Shown: one piece after another, positions 37,552-46,771 of the stretch
Layout of the letters: every line of letters starts with the position of its first letter
Numbering within the stretch: position 1 is the first letter of the stretch
Assembly: GCA_012274445.1 (NCBI GenBank)
Contig: JAAROD010000069.1
Coordinates: 186,001-250,000, forward strand
Origin: Sclerotiophoma versabilis
Lineage: Eukaryota > Ascomycota > Dothideomycetes > Pleosporales > Didymellaceae
Direction: 5' to 3'
Length of the DNA stretch: 64,000 bases
The notes under the pieces: model-generated
Told to the model about the DNA's origin: nothing
The model's input: the letters and a program-made list of their open reading frames with translations, nothing else
The model's database searches: none
Made by a program: the position numbers and the translations under genes

Positions 37552-37953
37552 GGCTGCTGAGTGGTGTGTGTAGGAATGGGGTAGAGAGAGTGCGTGCTCG
37601 TTGTGCGTTGGGTGGTTGATGCGTCTGCGATTCAAAGATGGAGTGGCGTGTGGGGCAGGCAAATGTGCGATTATAATATTTAGCGCCGCTAGTGCCCATG
37701 CACCCCTACACCACGTCTTTCATGGGAAGAAGTCACTGGCAACCTAACCAAACATTGGGTACTCTTTCAAGTTCTAGTAAACTGCTGCTGCTTGTATCGA
37801 ATCACCTGTCGCAAGCATACTGAAACGAGCAAAAACAGCCCCGGATGACTGCGTCAAGGTATGAGGGAAGAGCTGGAATCTAGAGCTGTTATTCAGGTGC
37901 CACCTTTCGACATTAGAGAAGGAAACAACCGCAACCATCATGCAGAAAATCCT
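37552..37953. other. Intergenic region, promoter of the eIF3g gene
   Basis: A 402-bp spacer upstream of the eIF3g start codon. The gene to its right ends here on the same strand. No other feature was seen. Confidence 0.5.
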
Positions 37954-38862
37954 CTATCCTTCCGAACCTAGCTTCCACTGCACGCGGCCGCGGTGATTAC
38001 CTGTATACTGCCCAGCCGGCACAGGCTTTGGCTGTTGTAGCGCAACGTCGCTGTTCGTACGTGGAACCACCTGTGTAGGCGGTTGGGGGGTCGTGCAGCC
38101 AAAAGCAGTATCACTGTTGCCGCGGACCAGTGCCGGTCTATTCACACCCATAGGCGGCCTCTGGATATGATGTGATGAATAAGGCGAATGGAAGTCGTTC
38201 ACAAAGCGTTCAGGTGGCGGCATGGCTATCCTGTGCCTCTGTAAGTAAGATTGTAAGCAATCAGTTGACATGGTCTGACTCCTGCGGCGTAGCGCTGCTC
38301 CTCCGACTTGCTGGCAGACTACCCGCAACACTTCCGCTGACGTTTGCAAAATTGTACAACGCATGCTGTGACTGAGGGCTAACGCTCGCAGCGCTGTACG
38401 TTGACGCATGCTGTGACTGGGGTGTTGCTGGCAGCCAGCCGCTGCTACCGATTCCCTCAGTGTCCATCAGGCGTTGCAGTAGATCTTCAGTAATGACAAG
38501 CAGATGCTCGTATGCAGCAAGACGAGAGTCCTCCTTGGCCGAAGTACAGTGGATGTACGATCTACTCGTTGGATTGTGTTCGACGATGGCGGCGCCAATC
38601 TTTCGCGAGGAAGTTGGAGCGAAACTTATCACGTCGAGACATCGATTCGGGCCGTAGATCGCTCGAGCGTTCGCTATCGAGTTTTAGCAGATGTCTTACA
38701 ATCCAGAGGGGGCCTACTGAGGATTCTTGCTCTTGTGCCTTCCAAAGAGTCCTCGTTGGCCTTGTCCTCCATGTGATGGAGGATCCTGTTGGTAGTCTTT
38801 TCCATCTCTAGGTTCTCGTGGTGGCTGCTTCTGTGCTTCATGTCCCTGAGAGACTCGATCAT
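37954..38862 (-). CDS. Hypothetical protein, three-exon model
   Basis: A self-consistent model of 271 residues has exons 38862-38718, 38673-38280 and 38230-37954, with introns of 44 and 49 bp. The first part (MIESLRDMKHRSSHHENLEM...) looks like a coiled coil. It splices directly into a compact block (ARAIYGPNRCLDVISFAPTS, then NPTSRSYIHCTSAKEDSRLA), which reads as a real folded segment. The C-terminal half is Ser/Pro/Gln-rich. I do not recognise the family. The second intron uses a GTCAGA donor and is the least certain. The first exon overlaps, in another frame, the end of the open frame at 38714-39784, so either both genes overlap or they form one gene. Confidence 0.5.
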
Positions 38863-39784
38863 ATTTTTCAGCTGTCTCTACCTCGTGAAGCCGAGTAGAT
38901 CTACCCGAGGTTGAAGATGGCACCGAGCTAACAGTACTTCCGGTCGTCGAATGCTTCAAAGAGTTGATGCGACTTGTTGGACCGAGCTGAGTAGCTGAGT
39001 TGAAGCTGCGGAAAGAGTTGACCCTGGATAAATTCAGGCGGGAGACACTTGGAGTGAGAGAATTCGATCGAGACCGTGAGCCGTCAAGTTGACGACAGAG
39101 ACGTTTGACCTCCTTGCGTCTCTTGTACTCGGCGTCCTCCGCTAAGAGCTCTTCACGAACGTCCTTCCAGGATTTCCTGGGTACGTAGTACGGGCTATCT
39201 GGGTGCCAAGGGCCTTTGTCAATAGGATTTGCGTCGATGTATGCGATTTTTTCGGCCAGAGTCAGCTTGCGGCGTAGCTGACCGGATCTATGTGTGCCCG
39301 TACCGCTGTTACGTCTGATGGTGCTCCTGGAGCTAGTCGCTGTACTGATGCGTGAGAGTGTAGGCGATGTGCGCGCCCTGCCGAGGCTGGGTCTGGGCCT
39401 AGCAGACGGATCCAGCCTGGATGACTCGTGAATGATTGGTAGCTTCTTCAAGAGCCGCCGTTGGACTGGCAGGCAGGGACCGCACGGCAAGAGAGCAAGA
39501 GGGGCGAACGTGGTGGCGGTGTTGGTGGAGCTACTACGACAGTCAGTATGGCCTATCACTCTTCCGCGAACATGTGCTGAGGGTGCATGAAGGGCTGTAA
39601 CGTACGACCGAGGGCTGCTATCCGCGCTAGCCGAGGTGGGTGTAGAAATGAGGCTGTAGGCAGGTGGTGAAGAGGAGAGATGCGAGAGCGCAATGTTGGG
39701 TTGAGACGATCGAGCGTGATGACCGCATTCAGGACTGTTTTTCGTGTGGAGGCAGTCACGTCCAAAGCGACCGAGCCGGTGCAT
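38714..39784 (-). CDS. Hypothetical Ser/Arg-rich protein
   Basis: An intact open frame of 356 codons from the ATG at 39784. Most of it is low-complexity Ser/Arg/Thr. A more structured block lies near the middle (LTLAEKIAYIDANPIDKGPW, HPDSPYYVPRKSWKDVREEL, then a charged helix). No known domain was recognised. The true start may lie further downstream, since the first 100 residues look non-conserved. The last 149 bp overlap, in a different frame, the coiled-coil-like first exon of the downstream model, so the 3' end may instead be spliced into that frame. Gene existence is likely; boundaries are uncertain. Confidence 0.5.
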   Translation of the reverse strand: MHRLGRFGRDCLHTKNSPECGHHARSSQPNIALSHLSSSPPAYSLISTPTSASADSSPRSYVTALHAPSAHVRGRVIGHTDCRSSSTNTATTFAPLALLPCGPCLPVQRRLLKKLPIIHESSRLDPSARPRPSLGRARTSPTLSRISTATSSRSTIRRNSGTGTHRSGQLRRKLTLAEKIAYIDANPIDKGPWHPDSPYYVPRKSWKDVREELLAEDAEYKRRKEVKRLCRQLDGSRSRSNSLTPSVSRLNLSRVNSFRSFNSATQLGPTSRINSLKHSTTGSTVSSVPSSTSGRSTRLHEVETAEKYDRVSQGHEAQKQPPREPRDGKDYQQDPPSHGGQGQRGLFGRHKSKNPQ

Positions 39785-40294
39785 GCCTGCTCAATGAATA
39801 GACAACTGTGGCACCCTCGCAAGGAAGGCGCTGCTAGACGCGTACCTCACTATGACCTCTTGATAGCGCTTCATTGACACAACATACCAACTACAGCATC
39901 TGCACCATCTAGCAGTAGTATCAGATCCTTTGCATCACCCAACGTTTCTAACAGTCGGTACTAATCGTGGTTACTTTGGAGTACCGTTGTACTAGCAGGA
40001 GGCAACAGTAGAGGAATCGAACCGTACAGTAGCCGTACGTAGTTGAGTAGTCAACTGCAGTACTGCAGTAGAACCATGTGAAATGTATGTGTTACACAAC
40101 AACGTAACAAGGATAGTGTCTTTCACATGTTGACCTAGTCTGGGTTTCTGGTATTTGGTAATATGTACGGCTCTACTTATCTATCATCAGTCCTATTTGT
40201 ACATAGTCCATGCTTATTATACGGAGTAGCAGTGCAGTAGCAGTAGCAGTGCAGTAATACAATAGCAGGTAGACCAGAAATACAAAAACAACTC
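39785..40294. other. Intergenic region with AGTA/GCAGTA simple repeats
   Basis: The 510-bp spacer is rich in AGTA-type steps. It includes an imperfect GCAGTA repeat around 40225-40265 and a CTGCAGTACTGCAGTA segment around 40055-40070. No coding signal was found. Confidence 0.5.
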
Positions 40295-41071
40295 CTACCC
40301 CTCCCCCATCCCAACGCGCACAACCCGCTCCATAGCCAACCCAAACCTCGTATGCCAAAACGCCGTCAGTTCCTCTGTCGCCCTCGTATCAGCGGGGATA
40401 CTCTCATCCAGCGCATTGGCCCTAAAGCCTTCTTCTAGCGTTACCCTCCCAGCAGCGCTGAAGCCTAGGCCTTCATACATTTTGATCAGCCAGGCATTGC
40501 GGGGGTTCATGAAGAGTCTGATTCTAGCCTGGTGCAAGGGGTTGCAAGACGAGGACGAAGACGAAGATGATATCGATGAGAGGGATAAGGCGTTTGTGTA
40601 CTCGACCGCAGTGGCAATGCAAGAATTAACGAGGTTCTTCGCCAGGCCGCGTCCGCGATAGGCAGGGCGTGTGTAGAGATCGTAGACGTGCCATCGTGCT
40701 TCTTGGTCTGGGTTTTCAGGCATGGGCAGGTTCATGTCGGGGGTGACGTAGTAGTCTTTGTGTTTCATGGGGCCGCGGACGGCGGCGAAGCCGAGCCATT
40801 CTCCCTCGATTAGTGCTGTTTCGTCGTCAATGTTGAAGGCGTTGGTGTGCACGCATGCGAGTATCGTCGTCTCCGGATTTGATAGGCGTTTGTGCCAGAC
40901 TTCAAGGGGTAAGGCTGATTCTACGGCGTGCTGGGCTAAGAAGCTTGTTGGGTCGGTTTCTAGGGCATGGAGTCGGGTGGTGCGAGATTTGGTGACGAGG
41001 TCGGCTAGACTTGTAGAAGCCCTGGGTACGCGAATGACTCTGTAGTCTGTTGTGATGTTGTTTGTGGCCAT
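40295..41071 (-). CDS. GNAT-family N-acetyltransferase
   Basis: A single exon encodes 258 residues from the ATG at 41071, the first in-frame methionine. The acetyl-CoA-binding motif A is seen as YDLYTRPAYRGRGLAKNLVN (R-x-x-G-x-G/A pattern). Motif B is seen as RLFMNPRNAWLIKMYEGLGF, with the usual NxxAxxxYxxxGF layout. Between the two lies a run of serines (SSISSSSSSSS) encoded by a short simple repeat that is probably variable in length. The enzyme transfers acetyl from acetyl-CoA to an amine. The substrate cannot be predicted. Confidence 0.88.
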   Translation of the reverse strand: MATNNITTDYRVIRVPRASTSLADLVTKSRTTRLHALETDPTSFLAQHAVESALPLEVWHKRLSNPETTILACVHTNAFNIDDETALIEGEWLGFAAVRGPMKHKDYYVTPDMNLPMPENPDQEARWHVYDLYTRPAYRGRGLAKNLVNSCIATAVEYTNALSLSSISSSSSSSSCNPLHQARIRLFMNPRNAWLIKMYEGLGFSAAGRVTLEEGFRANALDESIPADTRATEELTAFWHTRFGLAMERVVRVGMGEG

Positions 41072-41511
41072 CTCGCAGCTCTTTCGTAGATTTGCTGTTT
41101 TGTTGATTTGAGTGGTAGTCAGCCAGCCAAAGACCGGGATTAGGCACAAAGTTTATGATACAATCTGAAGCAACGAATTACAGTAATGTCGCTATGAAGT
41201 GGTCCTGTCGCAACTTTATTAGATACCGTGTATCTTGTGGTCGTCAGTGTGTGCCAACCCAAAGTGGAAGGTACGGAAATGACTCATGCCGTAGGGCGCA
41301 GTGCTTACATCTCCAGACAATTGGTGAAAGGAAGCGATAGCTTTGCAAAGGGTTTGGCTATAAGCTAGTAGATTGTATCATGATGTTGGTAGCTGCCTTT
41401 TGAAGTCAGATGATGCGAATGACCATCTCGGTAGTTCAGCGACTATAGCAACTATCGCAGCGCTATTGTGCAAGAACACTGCAATGGCATCGAGTGCCGC
41501 AACGTCCATGC
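41072..41511. other. Intergenic region
   Basis: A 440-bp spacer between the acetyltransferase promoter side and the 3' end of the HAUS6 gene. Nothing further was identified. Confidence 0.5.
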
Positions 41512-44065
41512 TCAATATCTGACCTGCCCTGGTCGCTTGCTCGGACTGTTTGCCAGGGTCTGCGTAAACCCATCGTCGTCCTCGTCGTCACTTTGATCCA
41601 CGTCTCCCAAGTCAATGCCCGTGATCTCTTCCTCATAGATATCCTCATTTGCATCCTCATCGTAGCTCACATACTTCTCAGGGCTGAATATCGGACTCGT
41701 AGCGATACGTGGACGGCTCCTAAACACACGGTCGTAGTCAACATCGCCCGAGAGCAGATCTTCTTTGGGTGTCTTTGTGCCACTCTCTACTTCCTCAGCA
41801 GCTTCGAACGATTTGCGGCTGCGCGGTGTATCGAATTGATTGACAGGAAACAGTGAATTTCTCGATTCTTGCTCTTGTTTCCTGGAAGTCTCCTTTGAAG
41901 GTGCGACAGAAGTACGATGTCGACTCGACATGGTCGCCATACTTAGGCGCGTTCGGTCAAGCAAGGTTGTGAGCTTATTGAGCTCGGCATCACTGGCAGC
42001 AGGAGGAACTGTTGGTGAAGCTATAGGAAGCGGGTCAGGAGACTCAGGCACAGGCTCGAAGGAGGGTGTTCGAGACAAGGTCATGCGTGTGCGTTCCACA
42101 AGCGACATGGACATGCGTGGCTGGGGTTTCTTGACCGGCGATGGGGTTGCGTTGCCGATAGCATTGATGATCTGATCGGCAAGCGCCTCCTCTCGGTTCA
42201 AGTTGGGTATTTCCAGACTAGGCACTGAACGTTCCAGAGCAGGTATTGGCGCGTCGATTGGCGAGGGCTCAGAGAACGGTGTTGGTTGCGAAGGTACTGG
42301 AGAACCGTCCGAAGGTAGTGGGGATGATGACGCTGCACGGACGGGGTGGGAGGCTGGTGGTGGTGGTGTAGGCTCTGCCTCAGGCTCAGGCTCGGGCTGA
42401 GGCTGGAACCGTCTGCGAACAGGAGATTGCGTCGCTGGTGACTTGGGTGCAGCTATGCGTAGATCAGACAATTGGCCAACAAGAGTGGCATCTGAACCGA
42501 TGGGCTTCACCTTCGCCGATGACCGTCGTTGAAGAGGCACAGCCGAATTGCTAGCAGATAGTCCTTCAAACAAAGCCTTCTGCTCCCGGACGAGAGTCTT
42601 CGGCTCGACGGCAAGCGACTTTGGTTCTGCAGGCCAGGCTGGACTCGGTGGCGCTTTCGTCATCGGCTTGGAGACGGAGGGTCTTGTCCAGAGTGATGAG
42701 CGGGGAGCGCTGGAGGACGATCTGCGTCGCCGGCGAAGAGAAGTGAGCGTCGGTTGAGGCTTTGACTGAGAGACACGCGACAGCTCTGAATCCATGTCAG
42801 ACAAGATGTCCTTGTAACTTGATCTCAATACTGGTCTCTGCACTGCGCCAGATTCAATCTGCTTGGCCGAGGACAACTGGTGTTGAATATGACTCTCGAA
42901 CTTGAATTCCTTAACAGGAGCCGGTGCTTTCTGGCTCGTTGATGTGTCTTTGGCGTTGTCTCTGCGCAGGTCTTCATGGAATGCTTTCCACTTTTGCAGT
43001 CGAGTCTGCTGTTCTTGTACCCTACATTGCAGGTCCTCCAGCAATCCAGGCTCGGGGGCAGCGTCTTCTAGCCTCCTCCCTCGCTCGACCATGTACCATA
43101 CTTTGTCGAAACGGTTGCTGAGGAAGGCGTCGTCAGCCTGGACTTGATCGCCATGTAGCATAACCCCAAGCCACTTCTGGTTGCCGATCCAGTTGTCTGC
43201 GAGCTGCCTCTTGAGCGCATCAGCCTCTCTCTGTGGCACTGTTGGCTTCTTCGCCATCGGTGTTTCGACGCATTTTCGAGTGCGCTTGTTGATATCGTTG
43301 GCTTTTGAGTCGAGCGTTGCCTCGAACTCGGTGAATCTCCTCCTCTTCTCCTCCTTGCGGCGCAGCACGTTGACGAGAGCAGCCTTGTGGGCAATGGCAA
43401 GTGGCAGCAGGGACCGCTGCTCGTCGTGGGCGAGAGAGGATGCTGTTGCCAGCTTCCTTGCGACGGCCGCATTCTTGCTGTTCCGACCGCTGGATGCAAG
43501 TACCTTCTTGAGTACCGCGGCAGAGAACAGGGCGAGGATCTCATAGAACTTGTCGCCCTTGCACTCGTCGAGCATGGTCTTGCGCAGCACCGACTCGCGG
43601 CCGAGCACGCCGTTCTTCTTCAGCTCGTTCAGACATCGGTACAGGGCGGCGCGGAGGTTGAGGGACTGGAGAGGCTCGAGGGGCGGAAAGAAGGGGCGCA
43701 GTTTCTGGAAGGTCAGTCAGCAGCACGGCCGCCTCGCGTGTCTCCAGACGCACCTGGGCAGTCTCGGCGGGGTCCCATATCTCGAAGAGGCGGAAGAGCG
43801 CCCACTCGGTGCCGCCGATGCGCTGCTTCTGGTCGGCATTCCTGGCGGAGAATGTCTGTGTGGTGATGTTGGGCCAGTCGTCGCGCAGGTCAAAGTCCAG
43901 GAGGCGCAGGTTTGCCACAAACAAGCGGACATCTGAGGCCGGGACCGGGTTCGGCAGCGGCTTGGTGAGGGTGGAGGTGGTGTTTGTTTTGGCGGACAGG
44001 CCGCGCGCATGGCCGGGGCGCGTCGCAGCAGTGGCATCGGAGGGCTGGGAGAGCGGGCGCGCCAT
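41512..44065 (-). CDS. HAUS6: HAUS augmin-like complex subunit 6
   Basis: Two exons, 44065-43754 and 43704-41512, encode 834 residues; the 49-bp intron has a GTGCGT donor and CTTCCAG acceptor. Residues about 45-260 match the HAUS6 N-terminal domain. It runs from DVRLFVANLRLLDFDLRDDW and TEWALFRLFEIWDP through LNLRAALYRCLNELKKNGV to ESVLRKTMLDECKGDKFYEI and FSAAVLKKVL. A helical, coiled-coil part follows, then a long Ser/Pro/Arg-rich disordered C-terminus ending in an acidic patch. Augmin recruits gamma-tubulin to existing microtubules in the spindle; in filamentous fungi it is known from Aspergillus. Its role here is inferred from the family. Confidence 0.88.
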
Positions 44066-44446
44066 GGTCTCAGGGTCGAGGGCGGCCTATGCCCCGTCTC
44101 GTGGTGGTCAGTAGCGCCGGGCGGCTGCAATGCATCTGCACACCGGCACCGCCTAAACTGGCGAACGGCGATTGTGTCGTGGTGGTGCAACACAGGGTCC
44201 ACTGGCGCCCAAACAGCAGCCGCGACACAGACCCCCGAGCGGCCGAGTGCCCGCAGCGCCGCCGACAGGGGCGCTGCGACAAGCGTCGTGTTTTCTCCCG
44301 CTGCCAAACACGCGCTTGACGGCTCGCCCACGGCACCCGTCTTCTCCCCCTACACGACGCTGCACCCACGGCACCCGTCTTCTCCCCTTACACGACGCTG
44401 CACCCACGCACACCGTTGACCCTCCACCACCCCCACCACCCCCACC
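44066..44446. promoter_or_regulatory. Divergent promoter of HAUS6 and HD-domain genes
   Basis: The 381-bp gap separates two start codons that point away from each other. It is GC-rich and contains a tandem duplication of 38 bp close to the start of the HD-domain gene. Confidence 0.5.
44332..44407. repeat. Two-copy 38-bp tandem repeat
   Basis: Copies at 44332-44369 and 44370-44407 differ at one position (CCCCCTACA versus CCCCTTACA in the middle). The array ends 39 bp before the ATG of the HD-domain gene, so it lies in the promoter or 5' leader. Confidence 0.9.
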
Positions 44447-45301
44447 ATGGCCGTCGACGAAGGCACGCAGACCCGCGGCGTCGCCGAGCCCGGCGCGGGG
44501 CAGCTCAACGCGCAGGACGTGAAGCAGGGCGCCTGGACGGTCCAGAGTGGTACGTCGTGAAGGATACAGCGCTGTCCGTATGCGGCACCTCTCCTACGCC
44601 CCCCACCCCCGTGCGCCTCGCAGGCTAACCCGCTGCCAGTCCTCGCAGACATCGAGCACGGCTACCCCGAGTCCACCGACTCGCCCGTCCCCTTCTTCCA
44701 CCTGCTGGAGCGCCTCAAGACCACCAAGCGCGCAGGCTGGCGCCGCTTCGGCATCGAGAACTGCGAGAGCATCTCCGACCACATGTACCGCATGAGCATC
44801 CTCACCATGATGGCCCCGCACTCGGTCAGCTCCAAGCTGGACATGCTGAGGTGCTGTCGCATGGCCCTGATCCACGACATGGCCGAGGCGCTGGTTGGCG
44901 ACATCACGCCCGTCGATCCCGTGTCCAAGGAGGAGAAGAGCCGCCGCGAGTCGGAGACGATGGACTACATCTGCACCAACCTGCTCGGCAGCTTCAACGC
45001 CGGCCTGAACGGCAAGGACATCCGCCACATCTGGCAGGAGTACGAGGACAGCGAGACTCCGGAGAGCCTCTTCGTGCACGACATCGACAAGATGGAGCTG
45101 CTGCTGCAGATGCTCGAGTACGAGCGCAGCCAGAACTGCGACACTGACCTGGGCGAGTTCACCTGGGTCGCGCAGAAGATCAAGAGCCCGGAGATCAAGA
45201 CCTGGACCACCGCCGTCTTCCGCGAGAGGCAAGCGCTGTGGAAGAAGGCTGGCAAGACATGCAGCTGGCGCGCCGACACGGAGCCCAAGGAGGAGGCCTA
45301 G
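44447..45301 (+). CDS. HD-domain 5'-deoxynucleotidase-like protein (HDDC2/YfbR type)
   Basis: Two exons, 44447-44549 and 44640-45301, encode 254 residues; the 90-bp intron has a GTACGT donor and GCTGCCAG acceptor. The metal-binding HD signature is present: ISDHMYRMSI (His 82), ALIHDMAEALVGDITP (His 113, Asp 114) and HDIDKMELLLQMLEYE (Asp 182). Upstream, FFHLLERLKTTKRAGWRRFG is the conserved lead-in of the family. Relatives remove phosphate from deoxyribonucleoside 5'-monophosphates and so influence dNTP pools. The length matches fungal members. It is transcribed divergently from HAUS6. Confidence 0.92.
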
Positions 45302-45505
45302 GCATCTTGCGCACTTGTTCACGACATGACGACACCAGCACAGCATTGGGAGGAGTGGGCCACTTTGGCGCTTGGGCACAGATAGACCTAGATTCCTCAT
45401 CGACACGATTCACGACGAATCCGACTTCCTCTTGAGCACCCACACCAAGGCACTCTCTGATGACTGTAGGCTTTTCCTCTCTACCAGCCGGCAGCCACAC
45501 ACTAC

Positions 45506-46159
45506 TCAGCCGCTGCTACCGCCCCTTCCCCCCATCATCAATTCCCTTATTCGCCCAGCCGCCCCAGCATCCACCATCTCCGTACTCTTCCTGATCTTCC
45601 ACCCCCCATTCTCACGACTCCCATCTCCAACCTCACTCCCCGCCGGCCAATCTTCCATTTCCAGCTCCAACCACCACACCACATCATTCTCCACCACCTC
45701 CTCGGCACCCTTGACCCGCATCCCATACCCCACTCTCACAACCACACTCTCCCCAACCTCATCCACCACCAAACTCTTAACCCGCATCTCCCAGCACTCA
45801 AGAAGCGGCACCATCCCGCCCAAATGCGCGATAAACCCATCGATGCTGAATCCACCCTGCAGCTTCGGCGCCTGCGACACCGAATACGCTGGGCCGAAGA
45901 CGTGCAAGAAGCACGACGAGACCACGCCCCGTAGGCTCTTGAGATCCATCTTCTCCTCCATAGCGGCCTGGTAAGCCTGCGCGTTGAGAAAGGCTAGCGC
46001 TGCCTCTTTCAAGAGCCTGTATTTATGCGATGCGTGTCTGGTTGGGGTTGAAGTCGTGTTTGTGTCTGGGGCTGAAGTTGTGTTTGTTTTCGTGTTTGTG
46101 GTTGTGGTTGCGGTTGCGGTTGCGGCTACATACCGGTCTTGCTGCGTGGGTTCGCCCAT
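45506..46159 (-). CDS. NTF2/SnoaL-like hypothetical protein
   Basis: A single exon encodes 217 residues from the ATG at 46159. The first 45 residues are Thr/Ala/Asn-rich and come from a simple repeat in the DNA. The rest has a layout like the NTF2-like alpha+beta barrel: a helix (LLKEAALAFLNAQAYQAAME), then strands around SLVVDEVGESVVVRVGYGM and VENDVVWWLELEMED, ending WKIRKSTEMVD. No catalytic residues can be named. It converges on the HD-domain gene with a 204-bp gap. Confidence 0.7.
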   Translation of the reverse strand: MGEPTQQDRYVAATATATTTTNTKTNTTSAPDTNTTSTPTRHASHKYRLLKEAALAFLNAQAYQAAMEEKMDLKSLRGVVSSCFLHVFGPAYSVSQAPKLQGGFSIDGFIAHLGGMVPLLECWEMRVKSLVVDEVGESVVVRVGYGMRVKGAEEVVENDVVWWLELEMEDWPAGSEVGDGSRENGGWKIRKSTEMVDAGAAGRIRELMMGGRGGSSG

Positions 46160-46254
46160 GGGTGTGGGTGTGGATAGCTATAGATTCTGAACGTGTGGTG
46201 CTGTGTTGTTCTACGTGCGTCTTGAAGGCGATCCAAGTGCGTTGATTGAATGGA

Positions 46255-46311
46255 TGAATAAATCAATAAATAAATAAATAGATAAATAAATAGATAAATA
46301 AATAAACAAAT
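46255..46311. repeat. AAAT/GATAAAT tetranucleotide microsatellite
   Basis: Imperfect run of AAAT units with interspersed GATAAAT, upstream of the NTF2-like gene. Confidence 0.85.
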
Positions 46312-46382
46312 CTCTATCCATCCACCACCCACACCCCTCGGCAACACCATATTCTCACACGCATCATCCTGCATCTTATCTT

Positions 46383-46412
46383 GTCCCGTCCTGTCCTGTC
46401 CTGTCCTGTCTT
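46383..46412. repeat. GTCCT pentanucleotide microsatellite
   Basis: Six consecutive five-base units, four of them perfect GTCCT, the outer ones with single changes. Confidence 0.85.
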
Positions 46413-46715
46413 GTGCCGTGTATCTCATTTTCGGCCATCAACGTTCCCGCGTCCGTCGTCTCCCGTGCGTGCGGGCGCGGCCGTTGTTCTCAGCACGGAT
46501 CCCCACGGGTGTTGGGTCTGGGGCCGCCCTGCTGTGCTGCGACAGGGTTGAAGTTTGGGACCGAATGTCTAGTGCCCGTTCTGTCCGCGCCGCTGACAGT
46601 CACCTAATTGTGACGTTTGGCGTCTTGTCATGGATCGAGTGCTTTATAAAAAAAAATAAAAAAAAATAAAAAATAAAAAAACTCCCTCATCGCGCGGGGT
46701 CGTGTTTTCAAACGT

Positions 46716-46771
46716 GTTGTATGTTTTCTGTTGTGTGTTTTCTGTTGTATGTTTTCTGTTGCGTGTTCTCT
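46716..46771. repeat. Four-copy 14-bp tandem repeat
   Basis: Four units of consensus GTTGTATGTTTTCT at 46716, 46730, 46744 and 46758, with one to three changes per copy. An A-rich stretch lies just before it (about 46648-46680). Confidence 0.85.

Noticed and set aside
36821..37573. 250-codon open frame on the plus strand
   Set aside because: It is the antisense shadow of the eIF3g coding exon; its composition reflects the complementary strand.
36557..37699. Single unspliced 380-codon frame for the eIF3g gene
   Set aside because: It reads through both introns and loses the conserved N- and C-terminal ends that splicing restores.
39990..40030. Sequence resembling a T-loop (GGTTCGATTCC on the minus strand)
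   Set aside because: The flanking bases do not form the five-base stem and no anticodon arm is present at the right distance.
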